A DNA stretch of 64,000 nt from Myxococcales bacterium (GTDB taxonomy: Bacteria > Myxococcota > Myxococcia > Myxococcales > Myxococcaceae). The translations under genes were made by a program, and so were the position numbers. The stretch covers positions 1 through 64,000 of the forward strand of contig JADLDB010000009.1 in the NCBI GenBank assembly GCA_020846875.1, written 5' to 3'. The notes under the pieces were generated by a model. The model did no database searches, was not told the origin of the DNA, and worked only from the letters and a program-made list of their open reading frames with translations. Of this stretch, positions 1-8,605 are shown piece by piece; positions within the stretch are counted from its first letter, which is position 1, and each line of letters starts with the position of its first letter.

Positions 1-130
1 GCTGGTCTGCTACCGGGCTCTCCGGCGATTACCCGTGCGGGACTCTCACCCACAGGAACAGCGCAGCGTGACCCGGCTTCTCCGGTCGGTCGCCCTTCCG
101 TCAGTCCCGTGTCTTCACGACGCACCACGC
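1..130 (-). promoter_or_regulatory. possible structured leader RNA (cobalamin-riboswitch-like), cut by window edge
   Basis: Read on the minus strand, this gene-free stretch is rich in short GC stems. It contains GGGTGAGAGTCCCGCACGGG, followed by GAGCCCGGTAGCAGACC at about 27-11. These loosely resemble the GGTGaAAnTCC core and the B12 box (AGYCMGGAgACCkGCC) of cobalamin riboswitches. The match is imperfect: the stretch is compact and the box carries a 3-base insertion. If real, the controlled gene lies to the left of the window on the minus strand. It could equally be another structured leader or chance. Positions 131-201 hold nothing recognisable. Confidence 0.3.
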
Positions 131-201
131 AGCGAATTCTAGGGGCGACCACCGGGCCTGTACACCGCGTCCTGGCGGCGCCGCTGCACCTACACCTGGA
201 C

Positions 202-1047
202 TCAAAGCTGCAGCTTCAGCGTCAGGGCGATCAGCTTCCCCGGCCCGCCCCCCAGCTCGTGGCGGTAGGCGAGATCAATCCCGCTGCCCTCGACGAAGTA
301 GCCCACGCCCCCGCCGAAGTACTGCTTGTTGGTGATGCCGTCGTACTGGTACCCGAGGCGCAGGGGGAAGCTCTGGGCCGCCAGCCACTCCAGGCCCCCG
401 CGGAAGTCGAAGCGCGCCGTCGGCTGGTTGAAGTCCATCCACAAGTCGAAGGCCGGGGTGAGCTGCTCGAGGAACAGCCCCGACACGCTGAAGACGAAGT
501 ACCGAGGGAGATCGGAGTTGTAGACCGGGATCAGGTTGTGGCCGGAGAAGCCCACCGACAGGAAGCTGGCCGGCTTCACCACCAGCCCCGCGTTCATCGT
601 CACCGAGTTGGTGTTCGACGCGCCGACCAGCACGTTGTAGCGGGCCGTCACCCCCAGGTGGAGGAACTCCGCCAGCGCGTAGGCCAGCGCCAGCGAGGTG
701 GTGTGCGCCCAGCGGCGCTCCTCCCCGCCGAAGGTGCAGAACTGGTAGCTGATGCCCGCCGCCAGCGCGCTGGTGGAGTCGGCCACCGCGATGCTGCCGT
801 AGCCGTAGCCCTGCCCGGGATCCCACCCGCCGTTGCCTTCAATCTGGTACCGCTTGTACTGGCTGAGCGCGGCCGGGTTGCCGACGATCACCTCCGCGCC
901 GTAGCCCAGCGACTCGAAGGCCCCGCCCATGCCGTGGTTGCGCGCGCTCATCACGTCGCGCAAGTCGGGCGCCGTCGGGGCCGCCTGCGCGAAGGCCACC
1001 GCGGCCAGGAGCACCACCACCGCCGGCAGGATCCGCGCCACGCCCAC
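202..1047 (-). CDS. outer-membrane beta-barrel protein (PorV/FadL-like), secreted
   Basis: The protein has 281 residues. An N-terminal signal peptide (hydrophobic run LPAVVVLLAAVAFAQA, cleavage likely after AQA) precedes a mature part of alternating-residue beta strands ending in LTLKLQL, a terminal-strand pattern typical of outer-membrane barrels. The segment MSARNHGMGGAFESLGYGAE with a following NPAALSQY resembles the N-terminal plug of the OMPP1/FadL/PorV group (GNPAaLa motif). It is probably an outer-membrane channel or assembly protein, but substrate and partners cannot be deduced. The start is a GTG; a second GTG two codons in is also possible. It is transcribed away from the next gene, with about 80 bp between them for two divergent promoters. 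Confidence 0.7.
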   Translation of the reverse strand: MGVARILPAVVVLLAAVAFAQAAPTAPDLRDVMSARNHGMGGAFESLGYGAEVIVGNPAALSQYKRYQIEGNGGWDPGQGYGYGSIAVADSTSALAAGISYQFCTFGGEERRWAHTTSLALAYALAEFLHLGVTARYNVLVGASNTNSVTMNAGLVVKPASFLSVGFSGHNLIPVYNSDLPRYFVFSVSGLFLEQLTPAFDLWMDFNQPTARFDFRGGLEWLAAQSFPLRLGYQYDGITNKQYFGGGVGYFVEGSGIDLAYRHELGGGPGKLIALTLKLQL

Positions 1048-1126
1048 TCGTCTACTACGGGTTTCCGGGGCTCCTCAGAAATGTGCCGCGCGCCCGGCCC
1101 CGCGCTTTGGGTATAAGCCCCGCGTC

Positions 1127-1846
1127 ATGATGAAGCCCGTCGTCGCCCTGCTCGTGCTGGCCTACGTGATGCCGGCGTACAGCATCCTCCGCCGGCTGGC
1201 CAACCGCCGCGACGACCTCACCATCACCGCGCTCAAGGTAGACGGGCTGGCCGCCGTCGCCCCCGCCATCGCCCGCGACACCGCCGGCCTGCTGGGCATC
1301 GAGTGGACCAGCGGCGAGCTGTCGCTGACCGCGACCACCTCCGTCCGCTTCCCCGGGCGCTGCCGCGTCGAGCTCTCCAGCCCCGAGTCGACGAAGGTCA
1401 TCTCCTCCGTGTGGGCCCAGGGGAAGAAGCGCAGCGAAGGCGGCGAGGTGCCCGCGCTGGCCCAGGCGGTGGAAGCCCTGTGCGCCACCCTCGCCCTGCA
1501 CAGCGGCACCGACGGCGAGTCCCGCGCGCAGCTCGAGCGCTCCCTGTCCAGCCTCAAGGTGGAGACGAAGCACGTCTCTTTCGGCCGCTTCAACGGCAAC
1601 GTGGCCTTCGTGCTGGGCGACGCCGCCGAGGCCAAGCCCCAGTTCTGGGTGTACAAGGAGCGCTTCCTGCCCGCGCGGCTGCGCACCGCCGACGGCTGGG
1701 ACGTGCGCTTCATCGACTACTCCTCCCAGGCCACCGGCGACTGGTGGCCCCGCGTCGTCGAGGTGTACCAGGGCGCCGAGCTGCAGCTGCGCCTCACCGT
1801 CTTGTCGGCGGACAGCAAGCCCGACCTGGACGGCGTGAAGTTCTGA
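1127..1846 (+). CDS. exported protein of unknown function (LolA-like size and pattern)
   Basis: The 239-residue product begins with the hydrophobic segment MMKPVVALLVLAYVMPAYS, a signal peptide or anchor. A 'DDLTITALKVDGLAAVAPA' stretch and a series of beta strands follow, ending in short hydrophobic strands (LQLRLTVLSA). The layout (signal, about 200 residues of beta strands that read like 'calculate, compare, write back') is reminiscent of LolA/LolB-type outer-membrane lipoprotein-sorting folds, but no diagnostic motif is visible, so this is only a guess. The reading frame is open upstream. The ATG at 1127 is preferred because it gives an N-terminal export signal and leaves an intergenic gap to the divergent gene; the next codon pair also contains an ATG at 1130. 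Confidence 0.6.
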   Translation: MMKPVVALLVLAYVMPAYSILRRLANRRDDLTITALKVDGLAAVAPAIARDTAGLLGIEWTSGELSLTATTSVRFPGRCRVELSSPESTKVISSVWAQGKKRSEGGEVPALAQAVEALCATLALHSGTDGESRAQLERSLSSLKVETKHVSFGRFNGNVAFVLGDAAEAKPQFWVYKERFLPARLRTADGWDVRFIDYSSQATGDWWPRVVEVYQGAELQLRLTVLSADSKPDLDGVKF

Positions 1847-1987
1847 CGGCGATCGCCTCCGGCACCTCCTCAGGCGTGGCCGAGCCACAGGGGCGTGGTT
1901 ACCTTCCGCACAAGGCGCAATCCGCGCGGGGCTCCGCGAGCAGCCCGGGCACGCGCGGCCGTTTGAAGGGCTGCCAGGGAGAGCGTC

Positions 1988-2269
1988 ATGAAGAAGCACC
2001 TGATCTCTACGGAAGAGCTGCTCCACTTCGCTGGCCTCGAGCGCCGTCACTCCTTCTGGAGCAGAGCGCTGCCCATCGCCGCGGGCGTGAGCGCAGGGCT
2101 GGTGGCCGGCGCGCTGGTGACGGCGGCCCTGCTGACACCTCCGCGCCGGGAGCGGCTGACCCAGGGCATGAAGGGCCTCTTGCGGCGTGGCGCCCCCGCC
2201 CCGGCGGCCCCGATGCACCACGACGCCCCTGGCGCAGAGCTGCCGAAGTCGCCGGGCGCCCATGCGTGA
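1988..2269 (+). CDS. small single-pass membrane protein, unknown function
   Basis: This 93-residue protein has a clear start: AGGGAG lies six bases before the ATG. Residues 25-51 form one hydrophobic helix (LPIAAGVSAGLVAGALVTAALL), followed by a basic juxtamembrane patch (PPRRERLTQ) and a Pro/Ala-rich tail. Such proteins usually sit in the inner membrane with the basic side in the cytoplasm. No family was recognised. It lies 46 bp upstream of priA on the same strand, so the two may share a transcript, but nothing else links them. Confidence 0.6.
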   Translation: MKKHLISTEELLHFAGLERRHSFWSRALPIAAGVSAGLVAGALVTAALLTPPRRERLTQGMKGLLRRGAPAPAAPMHHDAPGAELPKSPGAHA

Positions 2270-2315
2270 GCGAGCGCGACACGGGTGAATCATCCGGGCT
2301 AGACAAATGAGGTAG

Positions 2316-4571
2316 GTGCCGCCCGCCGCCGACAGCCCCTTCGCGCTCGTGGCCGTGGGCCGGCCGGTGCGCGGGGAGTTTACCTACGCGGTGCCCGAGG
2401 CCCTGCGCGGAACGCTGGCGCCCGGCCTGAGGGTGCGCATCCCCTTCGGGAAGGCCACCGCGCTGGGCTTCTACCTGGCGCCGGCCGACGCGCCAGCCCC
2501 CGACGTCGTCAAGAAGTTGAAGCCCATCGAGCAGGCGCTGGACGACGCGCCCGCCCTGCCGGCCGAGGTGGTGGAGCTGGTCCGCTTCGCCGCCGCCCAC
2601 TACCGCTACCCCCTGGGAGAGGCCCTGCGCGCCGCCCTCCCCCCGGGCCTGTCGAAGGCTGACGAGGGAAGGGAAGCGAAAGCGGACGTGGTGCGCTTCG
2701 CCGCGGTGACACCTTCGGCCGAGCTGTCCGTCCTCACCCGCGCCCCTGCGCAGCACGCCGCCCTGTCCTACCTGCTCGCCGTCGGCGGCCGCGCCGACGT
2801 GGAAGAAGTGGCCCGCGCCATTCCCGGCGCCCGCGAGCTGCTGCGCAAGCTGGAGGAGCGCGGCTTCGTCGGCTTCGACGAGCAGGAGGTGCTGCCGGGC
2901 ATCGCCGAGGGCCTGGGCCAGGCGCGGCCCGAGACGCTGACGCCGGAGCAGGCTGACGCGGTGGCCGCGCTGTCGCAGGCGCTGGACGCGGGCGGCTTCT
3001 CCTCCTTCCTCCTCCACGGCGTCACCGGCAGCGGGAAGACGGAGGTGTACCTGCGCCTCGTCGAGCGCGCGCTGGAGCAGGGCAAGGGGGCGCTCATCCT
3101 GGTGCCGGAGATCGCCCTCACCCCGCAGTTGGTAGGCCGCTTCCGCAGCCGCTTCGGCCAGGCGGTGGCGGTGCTGCACTCCGCCCTGAAAGACAGAGAG
3201 CGCCTGCTGGCCTGGCAGCAGCTGCGCCGGGGCGAGGTGAAGATCGCGGTGGGCGTGCGCAGCGCCATCTTCGCGCCGGTGAAGGACCTGGGCGTGGTGG
3301 TGGTGGACGAGGAGCACGATCCGTCCTTCAAGCAGGAGGAGAAGCTGCGCTACCAGGCGCGCGACCTCGCGGTGGTGCGGGCACGGCAGGCTGGGGCCCT
3401 GGTGATCCTCGGCAGCGCCACCCCCAGCTTCGAGTCCTTCGAGAACGCCCGCCGCGGGCGCTACCGGCTGCTCACCCTCTCCCGGCGCGTGGACGATCGC
3501 CCCATGCCGGAATTGGGCCTGGTGGACCTGCGCGTGGAGCGGCCCCGCCAGCCGGAGGGCAAGACCGAGGAGCCGCCGGTGCTGTCCCCCACCCTGCGCG
3601 AGGCGATCGCCCAGACGCTGGAGAAGAAGCAGCAGGTGATCCTCTTCTTGAATCGCCGCGGGCACGCCACTTTCCTGGTGTGCGAGGTGTGCGGGCACCC
3701 GCTCAAGTGTCCGGACTGCGACGTGTGCCTGACGCACCACCTGTCCGCCCGGCGGCTGCAGTGCCACTACTGCGGGCGGGCGGACCCGGTGCCGGAGAGC
3801 TGCCCGGAGTGCCACGGCACGCTGCTGCGGCTGGGAGTGGGCACCGAGCGCATCGAGGCAGAGGTCGCGGCCGCCTTTCCCCACGCGCGCGTGGCCCGGC
3901 TCGATCGCGACGCGGCCACCAGCGCGGAGAAGCTGACCCAGCTGCTCGCCGGCTTCGCCCGCCGGGAAATCGACGTCCTGGTGGGCACGCAGATGGTGGC
4001 CAAGGGCCACGACTTCCCCGGGGTGACGCTGGTGTGCGTGGTGCTGGCCGACTCGGCCCTGGCCCTGCCGGACTTCCGCGCCGCGGAGCGCACCTTCCAC
4101 CTCCTCACCCAGGTGGCCGGCCGCGCAGGACGTGGCAAGGACGCCGGGCGCGTGCTGGTGCAGAGCTACAACCCGCAGGCGGCGCCGATCGCCTTCATGC
4201 TGGCCGGCGACTTTCAGGGCTTCAGCGAGGCGGAGCTCAAGCGCCGGCGCGCTCTCAACTGGCCGCCGTACTCCCGCATGGCGGTGCTGCGGATCGAAGG
4301 CAGCTCGCCGGAGCTGACCGCCCGCGCGGCCCAGCGGCTGGCCAACGTGATGGCCATCGCCCTGCCCCACGTCTCGCGCGGCGTCCGCCTGCTGGGGCCG
4401 GCGCCCGCGCCCATCACCCGCATCAAGGGCAAGACGCGCTGGCAGGTGGTGGTGAAGGGACCGACGCACACCGACTTGTGCGGCCCCCTCGACGCCGCGG
4501 AGAAGCTGCTGGCCTCTCTGCCGTCGTCGGTGAAGGTGGTGATCGACGTCGATCCCTCGGCGATGCTGTAG
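2316..4571 (+). CDS. priA: primosomal replication protein N' (replication restart helicase PriA)
   Basis: PriA recognises stalled or collapsed forks and reloads the replicative helicase. The 751 residues show the expected order: an N-terminal 3'-end-binding domain, a Walker A motif GVTGSGKTEVYLRL at about 235, a DEEH Walker B box at about 331, a zinc-binding insert with paired cysteines (CEVCGHPLKCPDC and CHYCGR...CPEC), and the C-terminal helicase half with QVAGRAGRG (motif VI). Its length is typical for the family. The start is GTG at 2316, with GAGG just upstream at a short distance. It is on the same strand as the small membrane gene before it and is followed by a 150-bp gap. Confidence 0.96.
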   Translation: MPPAADSPFALVAVGRPVRGEFTYAVPEALRGTLAPGLRVRIPFGKATALGFYLAPADAPAPDVVKKLKPIEQALDDAPALPAEVVELVRFAAAHYRYPLGEALRAALPPGLSKADEGREAKADVVRFAAVTPSAELSVLTRAPAQHAALSYLLAVGGRADVEEVARAIPGARELLRKLEERGFVGFDEQEVLPGIAEGLGQARPETLTPEQADAVAALSQALDAGGFSSFLLHGVTGSGKTEVYLRLVERALEQGKGALILVPEIALTPQLVGRFRSRFGQAVAVLHSALKDRERLLAWQQLRRGEVKIAVGVRSAIFAPVKDLGVVVVDEEHDPSFKQEEKLRYQARDLAVVRARQAGALVILGSATPSFESFENARRGRYRLLTLSRRVDDRPMPELGLVDLRVERPRQPEGKTEEPPVLSPTLREAIAQTLEKKQQVILFLNRRGHATFLVCEVCGHPLKCPDCDVCLTHHLSARRLQCHYCGRADPVPESCPECHGTLLRLGVGTERIEAEVAAAFPHARVARLDRDAATSAEKLTQLLAGFARREIDVLVGTQMVAKGHDFPGVTLVCVVLADSALALPDFRAAERTFHLLTQVAGRAGRGKDAGRVLVQSYNPQAAPIAFMLAGDFQGFSEAELKRRRALNWPPYSRMAVLRIEGSSPELTARAAQRLANVMAIALPHVSRGVRLLGPAPAPITRIKGKTRWQVVVKGPTHTDLCGPLDAAEKLLASLPSSVKVVIDVDPSAML

Positions 4572-4721
4572 CTCGAACGGGGCTCGCGCCAAGGCCACGG
4601 AATGACAGCCCTCCTTCATCCTGCGCCTATGTAACCCTTCGTGGTTTCTCAAGAAATCCGCAACCCCGACGGACTCTGGGCGATACTGACTGACATTCCT
4701 TCTCCCGCTCCGAGGTGCCCT

Positions 4722-5636
4722 GTGACTTCTCCCATCGGCCGCTCCAACTCCAACATCCGCGGCTTCGGCAAGGGCGTCACGACCGAGCGAGAGCGGACCA
4801 GGAACGCGAACAACAACCCCAACCGCACCGACGTCGTGAAGACGACGACGCGCGACAACGGCTCGAAGGTGACGCAGACGACGCAGCGCACCACGACGCG
4901 AACGGACGCGAAGGGCCGGGAGCACGTCGACGCGAAGAAGGCGAAGACGAAGGAGCCCGAGAAGAAGAAGATCGAGCGCGAGTGGAAGGAAGACGCCTAC
5001 CTGCAGAGCGACACCAAGACCTTCTTCGACACCAAGAAGCCCACCGACAAGGCGCTGGCCGAAGGGACCGGCAAGCTGTGGGGCGCGGACCTGAAGGGCT
5101 CCGTCGAAGGGCCCCGATTCTCGATGACCGGCGACGCGAGCCTCACTCGCAAGGATCTGGGCTTCGACATCGACGTGAAGGCAAAGATTGACGCCAACCT
5201 GATCAGCGCCAGCGGCTCGGCTGAGAAGGAGTTCAAGTTCAACGTCAACGGCGAAGAAGTGGTGGTGAAGCTGAAGCTGGGCGCCGAAGGCAACGTCGGC
5301 ATCAACGGTGAGCTCGACCTCAAGGTCCACGTCGGGAAGGACGGAATCTCCATCTCCGCCGGAGCCGACGGCTTCATCGGCGCGCGCGGCTCGCTGGCCG
5401 GCTCCATCGACATCGAGGTCAACGGCAAGCGCGCGGTCGGCGGCGAGCTGAAGCTGACCGTCGCGGCCGGGGCCATGGCCGGGGCTGACTTCGAGCTGTC
5501 CAAGGATCACTTCAAGGCCAAGACCTACCTGGCCGCCGGCGTCGGCGCGGGCCTGGAGATCACCGGCAACTACTCCCTGAAGAACATCGCCACCGGTGGC
5601 GCCGCCCTCGCGCTGCCCGGTCACCAGGGCTGGTGA
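4722..5636 (+). CDS. unknown protein: basic disordered N-terminus plus Gly/Asp-rich beta-repeat domain
   Basis: The 304-residue protein starts at GTG 4722, with GAGG six bases upstream; the frame is open further upstream but without a Shine-Dalgarno sequence. Residues 1-95 are hydrophilic and charged (Thr/Arg/Asn, then Lys/Glu-rich KKAKTKEPEKKK) and probably disordered. From about 115 on there are repeated short amphipathic strands (FDIDVKAKIDANLISASGSA, VVVKLKLGAEGNVGINGELD, LDLKVHVGKDGISISAGADG) ending in a Gly/Ala-rich segment (AAGVGAGLEITGNYSL). No signal peptide is present. The strand pattern could form a beta-solenoid, sandwich or membrane-inserting sheet. No function is assigned. Confidence 0.6.
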   Translation: MTSPIGRSNSNIRGFGKGVTTERERTRNANNNPNRTDVVKTTTRDNGSKVTQTTQRTTTRTDAKGREHVDAKKAKTKEPEKKKIEREWKEDAYLQSDTKTFFDTKKPTDKALAEGTGKLWGADLKGSVEGPRFSMTGDASLTRKDLGFDIDVKAKIDANLISASGSAEKEFKFNVNGEEVVVKLKLGAEGNVGINGELDLKVHVGKDGISISAGADGFIGARGSLAGSIDIEVNGKRAVGGELKLTVAAGAMAGADFELSKDHFKAKTYLAAGVGAGLEITGNYSLKNIATGGAALALPGHQGW

Positions 5637-5693
5637 GCCGCCGCTGAACCGAAACGGCGGGCCCCGTCGGCCCTGCGCAGCTAGAGTGCCGGC

Positions 5694-6866
5694 ATGGCCT
5701 CGAGAAGCAAGTACGCCAGCGACGGTGGCCGGCTGATGCAGACCGGCTTCGTCGACCGCGCCATCAAGACGTTTGAGCAGGGCGTCGCGGCCAACCCGAA
5801 GGACGTGGACTGCTGGCTGGGCCTCGGCCGCTGCCACCTGTCGGCGGGGCGCGCAGAACAGGCGATGACCGCCTTCCAGAGGCTGCTCGCCGCCGCCCCA
5901 GAACACCTCGAGGCCCAGAGCGCAGTCGCGATGATCCGCCTCGAGCAGGGTGACGCGAGCGCGCTCGAGGGGCTGCAGGCCTTGTCGTCCCAGAAGGGCG
6001 CGGGCCTCTTCGTGCACCTGAACCTGGCCAACGCGCTCCAGGCTCGCGGTGACAAGGCCGGCGCCGAGGCCGCCTTCGAGCGCGCGCTCGAGTCCTCACC
6101 CAACAACCCCTTTGTCCTCGTCGAGCTCGGCGAGCTGGCGCTAGGCCGGGGCGACCCCGCGAAGGCCGCGGCGCGCTTCAAGCCCGCGGCGGAGGCGATG
6201 CCGATGGAGGTCGTGCCCCAGCAGCTCTACGCGCGGGCCCTGGCTCGCTCGGGGCAGCCGGGCCAGGCGCTCGCCGTGCTGACGGGCGCCGTGCAGCGCA
6301 TCGTCGACGCGCCCACGCTGCACGACGAGCTGTTCCAACTGGCGATGCTGGCGGGCGCCTTCCCCACGGCCGTGGCCAGCGCGCGCGCGCTGCAGCGCCT
6401 GCGGCCGGGCACGCCGAACCCGCTGTACCTCGAGGGCCTCGCGCACCTCACCTCCGGGAACGTCGAGCAGGCGCGCTCGCTGTTCGAGCAGACGGCGCGC
6501 CTCGCCCCGAGCGCCTGGCCCGCGAAGCACGCCTGGGCGAAGTGCCTGATGCTCGAGAAGAAGCTCGCCGAGGCGCAGAAGCTGCTCGAGGAGGCGGTGG
6601 GGGCGGCTGGAAATGATCCCGGCCCGGCGAACGATCTGGCCACCGTGTACCTCGCGAGGAAGGACGGCGCGCGCGCCCAGGCGGTGCTGGCCCCGGTGGC
6701 CGCCGCCCACCCCGACGACGACGCGACCCAGCTGAACCTGGCGCTGGCCTACGTCCAGCAGGGCAAGCCCAGGCTGGCGCTGCCGCACGTAAAGAGCGCG
6801 CTCGCCAGCCGCGACCGGGACATCGCCGAGCAGGCCGGGCGCCTGAAGAAGCAGGTCGGCGCGTGA
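5694..6866 (+). CDS. tetratricopeptide-repeat protein
   Basis: The 390-residue protein is built almost wholly of TPR-like helix pairs. Consecutive units show the W-L-G-A-P pattern (WLGLGRCHLSAGRAEQAMTAF, NLANALQARGDKAGAEAAFE, AWAKCLMLEKKLAEAQKLLE, NLALAYVQQGKPRLALPHVK). There is no signal peptide, so it is probably a cytoplasmic scaffold. It overlaps the next gene by four bases (GTGA), and its C-terminal half is clearly related to that gene's product, which suggests tandem duplication. The ATG start lacks a strong Shine-Dalgarno sequence. The partner is unknown. Confidence 0.8.
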   Translation: MASRSKYASDGGRLMQTGFVDRAIKTFEQGVAANPKDVDCWLGLGRCHLSAGRAEQAMTAFQRLLAAAPEHLEAQSAVAMIRLEQGDASALEGLQALSSQKGAGLFVHLNLANALQARGDKAGAEAAFERALESSPNNPFVLVELGELALGRGDPAKAAARFKPAAEAMPMEVVPQQLYARALARSGQPGQALAVLTGAVQRIVDAPTLHDELFQLAMLAGAFPTAVASARALQRLRPGTPNPLYLEGLAHLTSGNVEQARSLFEQTARLAPSAWPAKHAWAKCLMLEKKLAEAQKLLEEAVGAAGNDPGPANDLATVYLARKDGARAQAVLAPVAAAHPDDDATQLNLALAYVQQGKPRLALPHVKSALASRDRDIAEQAGRLKKQVGA

Positions 6867-7537
6867 CGGCGCAGTCGTGGCAGGCGCTCGAGACCGAGGC
6901 CGCCGCGCTGCTGGCGCGAGGAGAGGTGGGCCGCGCGGCGCACCTGCTCATCGCGGCCATCGAGCTCGCTCCGGACGAAGCGCGCCTCTACCAGCAGCTG
7001 GTCCGCGTCGCGCTGCTGGCGGGCGGCACCCAGACAGCGGTGAGCGCGGCCCTCGAGCTGCGCCGCCTCGACGCAGGGAACCCCCAGTACGCGTACCTCC
7101 ACGCGGTGGCGTCGCTGGCCCACGGCGACGTCGATGGGGCGCAGGGCGTGCTCGAGCAGGCGCTCACCCTGGCGCCCCACTCGTGGGAAGTGCGCCAGGC
7201 CCTGGCCCAGACCTGCCGGATCAAGAAAGACGACGCCCGCGCGCTCGCGCTGCTCGGTGAAGCGGTGCGCCTGGCACCGACGAGCCCGGGGCCGGTCAAC
7301 GACTACGCGGTGTTGCTGCTCGAGGGCGGTCGCGCCGCAGAAGCGCGGGTTGCCCTCGAGCGCGCGGCGCACGAGCACCCGGCCGACGCAGGCGTGCAGC
7401 TCAACCTGGCGCTCGCGTGCGCCAAGCTGCGGGACGCGACCGCTGCGAGGCGTCACGCGCAACAGGCCCAGGCCTCGGAGGACGCCGGCGTCCGCGAGCA
7501 GGCCTCGCGGATCCTCGCGCAGCTCGACGTGCAGTGA
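6863..7537 (+). CDS. tetratricopeptide-repeat protein, paralog of the upstream gene
   Basis: The 224-residue protein has TPR units of the same style as its neighbour (YQQLVRVALLAGGTQTAVSA, ALAQTCRIKKDDARALALLG, NLALACAKLRDATAARRHAQ). The GTG start overlaps the upstream stop codon (GTGA), so its translation is likely coupled. Both genes end with the same design, a repeat with 'HP.D...QLNLALA' followed by a short basic helix and 'EQA.R...Q'. The coupling and resemblance suggest an interacting or redundant pair. The function is not deducible. It converges on atpG with a 34-bp gap that shows no obvious terminator. Confidence 0.8.
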   Translation: MTAQSWQALETEAAALLARGEVGRAAHLLIAAIELAPDEARLYQQLVRVALLAGGTQTAVSAALELRRLDAGNPQYAYLHAVASLAHGDVDGAQGVLEQALTLAPHSWEVRQALAQTCRIKKDDARALALLGEAVRLAPTSPGPVNDYAVLLLEGGRAAEARVALERAAHEHPADAGVQLNLALACAKLRDATAARRHAQQAQASEDAGVREQASRILAQLDVQ

Positions 7538-7571
7538 CCAGGCGGCCGGGTAACCCGCGCGCTGAGCCGGG

Positions 7572-8459
7572 TCAGCCCTTGAGCGCCTCGGCGCCGGACA
7601 CGATCTCCATCAGCTCCTTGGTGATCGCCGCCTGCCGACCGCGGTTGTAGGCCAGCGTCAGGGTGCCGATCATGTCGCCGGCCGCCTTGGTGGCGTTCTC
7701 CATCGCCGTCATCCGCGCGCCGTGCTCCGAGGCGATGCCCTCCAGCAGCAGCCGGAAGATGCCCACCGACACCGAGCGCGGGAGCAGCTCCTCGATGAGC
7801 GCCTGGCGGTCGGGCTCGAAGAGCATCGAGGCGGCGGCCGTCGTCTCCTCTTCCTCCACGTCGCCCCGGTAGCCCATGCCGGACTTGAGCGGCAGCAGCG
7901 GCAGCATCGCCGGCTCCTGGACCAGCGCCGACCTGAAGTAGGTGCCCGCCACGTACACCGCGTCCGTCTCGCCGTTGACGAAGCGCTCGGTCACCTCGGC
8001 GGCCACCTCCTGCGCGGCGGCGTACGACAGCCGGGAGTAGAGCCCCGGCCAGTCCTTGCGCACCTTGAAGCCGCGCGCCCGGAGGAACTCGCCGCCCTTC
8101 TTCCCGATGGTGACGATCTCCACCTTCGCGTCGGGGTTGGCGCGGATGAACTTGAGCACCTGGCGGCCGACGTTGACGTTGTAGGCGGCCGCCAGCCCGC
8201 GATCGCTGGTCACGACGATCACGTCGATGCGCTTCGCCGGACGGTCCACCATCAGCGGGTGTGGCGCGTCGGCCGCGTCCACGCCCAACAGCGCGGCGTT
8301 CACCAGCTTCCACAGGGTCTGCGCGTAGGCGCGGGTGTTGGTGGCGTTCTCCTGAGCCCTGCGCAGCTTGGCGGCGGCGACCATCTTCATCGCCTTGGTG
8401 ATCTGCCGGGTGCTCTTCACCGACTTGATGCGCTTGCGAATGTCCCGGAGCGAGCTCAT
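7572..8459 (-). CDS. atpG: F1Fo ATP synthase gamma subunit
   Basis: AtpG is the rotor shaft of the F1 sector that couples proton flow to ATP synthesis. The protein has 295 residues. It begins MSSLRDIRKRIKSVKSTRQI, the family's N-terminal helix, followed by TKAMKMVAAAKLRRAQ, and ends with ENATKAAGDMIGTLTLAYNR and ITKELMEIVSGAEAL, the C-terminal helix. The ATG at 8459 has AGGAG upstream; an upstream in-frame extension lacks homology to the family. No other atp gene is visible on either side: the flanks are a convergent TPR gene and a divergent scaffold gene. The gene therefore appears monocistronic, which is unusual because atpG usually sits between atpA and atpD. Confidence 0.96.
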   Translation of the reverse strand: MSSLRDIRKRIKSVKSTRQITKAMKMVAAAKLRRAQENATNTRAYAQTLWKLVNAALLGVDAADAPHPLMVDRPAKRIDVIVVTSDRGLAAAYNVNVGRQVLKFIRANPDAKVEIVTIGKKGGEFLRARGFKVRKDWPGLYSRLSYAAAQEVAAEVTERFVNGETDAVYVAGTYFRSALVQEPAMLPLLPLKSGMGYRGDVEEEETTAAASMLFEPDRQALIEELLPRSVSVGIFRLLLEGIASEHGARMTAMENATKAAGDMIGTLTLAYNRGRQAAITKELMEIVSGAEALKG

Positions 8460-8605
8460 GACGGGGGCGCTCCTAGGCCGGTGCCCCCGAGGGGTCAAGC
8501 GCGCTCTGGGTCCCTGGAATCAGGCCCGGTACTGGCCTCCAACCGTCCGCCACGCCGGAGGGAAAGTGGACCCGTCCCCGGCCCTGTAGGAACGTGTAGC
8601 CGCCC

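Noticed and set aside
2007-6017. 1336-residue minus-strand frame over priA and neighbours
   Set aside because: Antisense to priA, the beta-repeat gene and the TPR gene; Arg/Gly/His/Gln-rich and without domains, typical of shadow frames in GC-rich DNA.
7538-7571. terminator between the TPR gene and atpG
   Set aside because: Short GC-rich stems can be drawn, but there is no clear perfect hairpin and no T-run.
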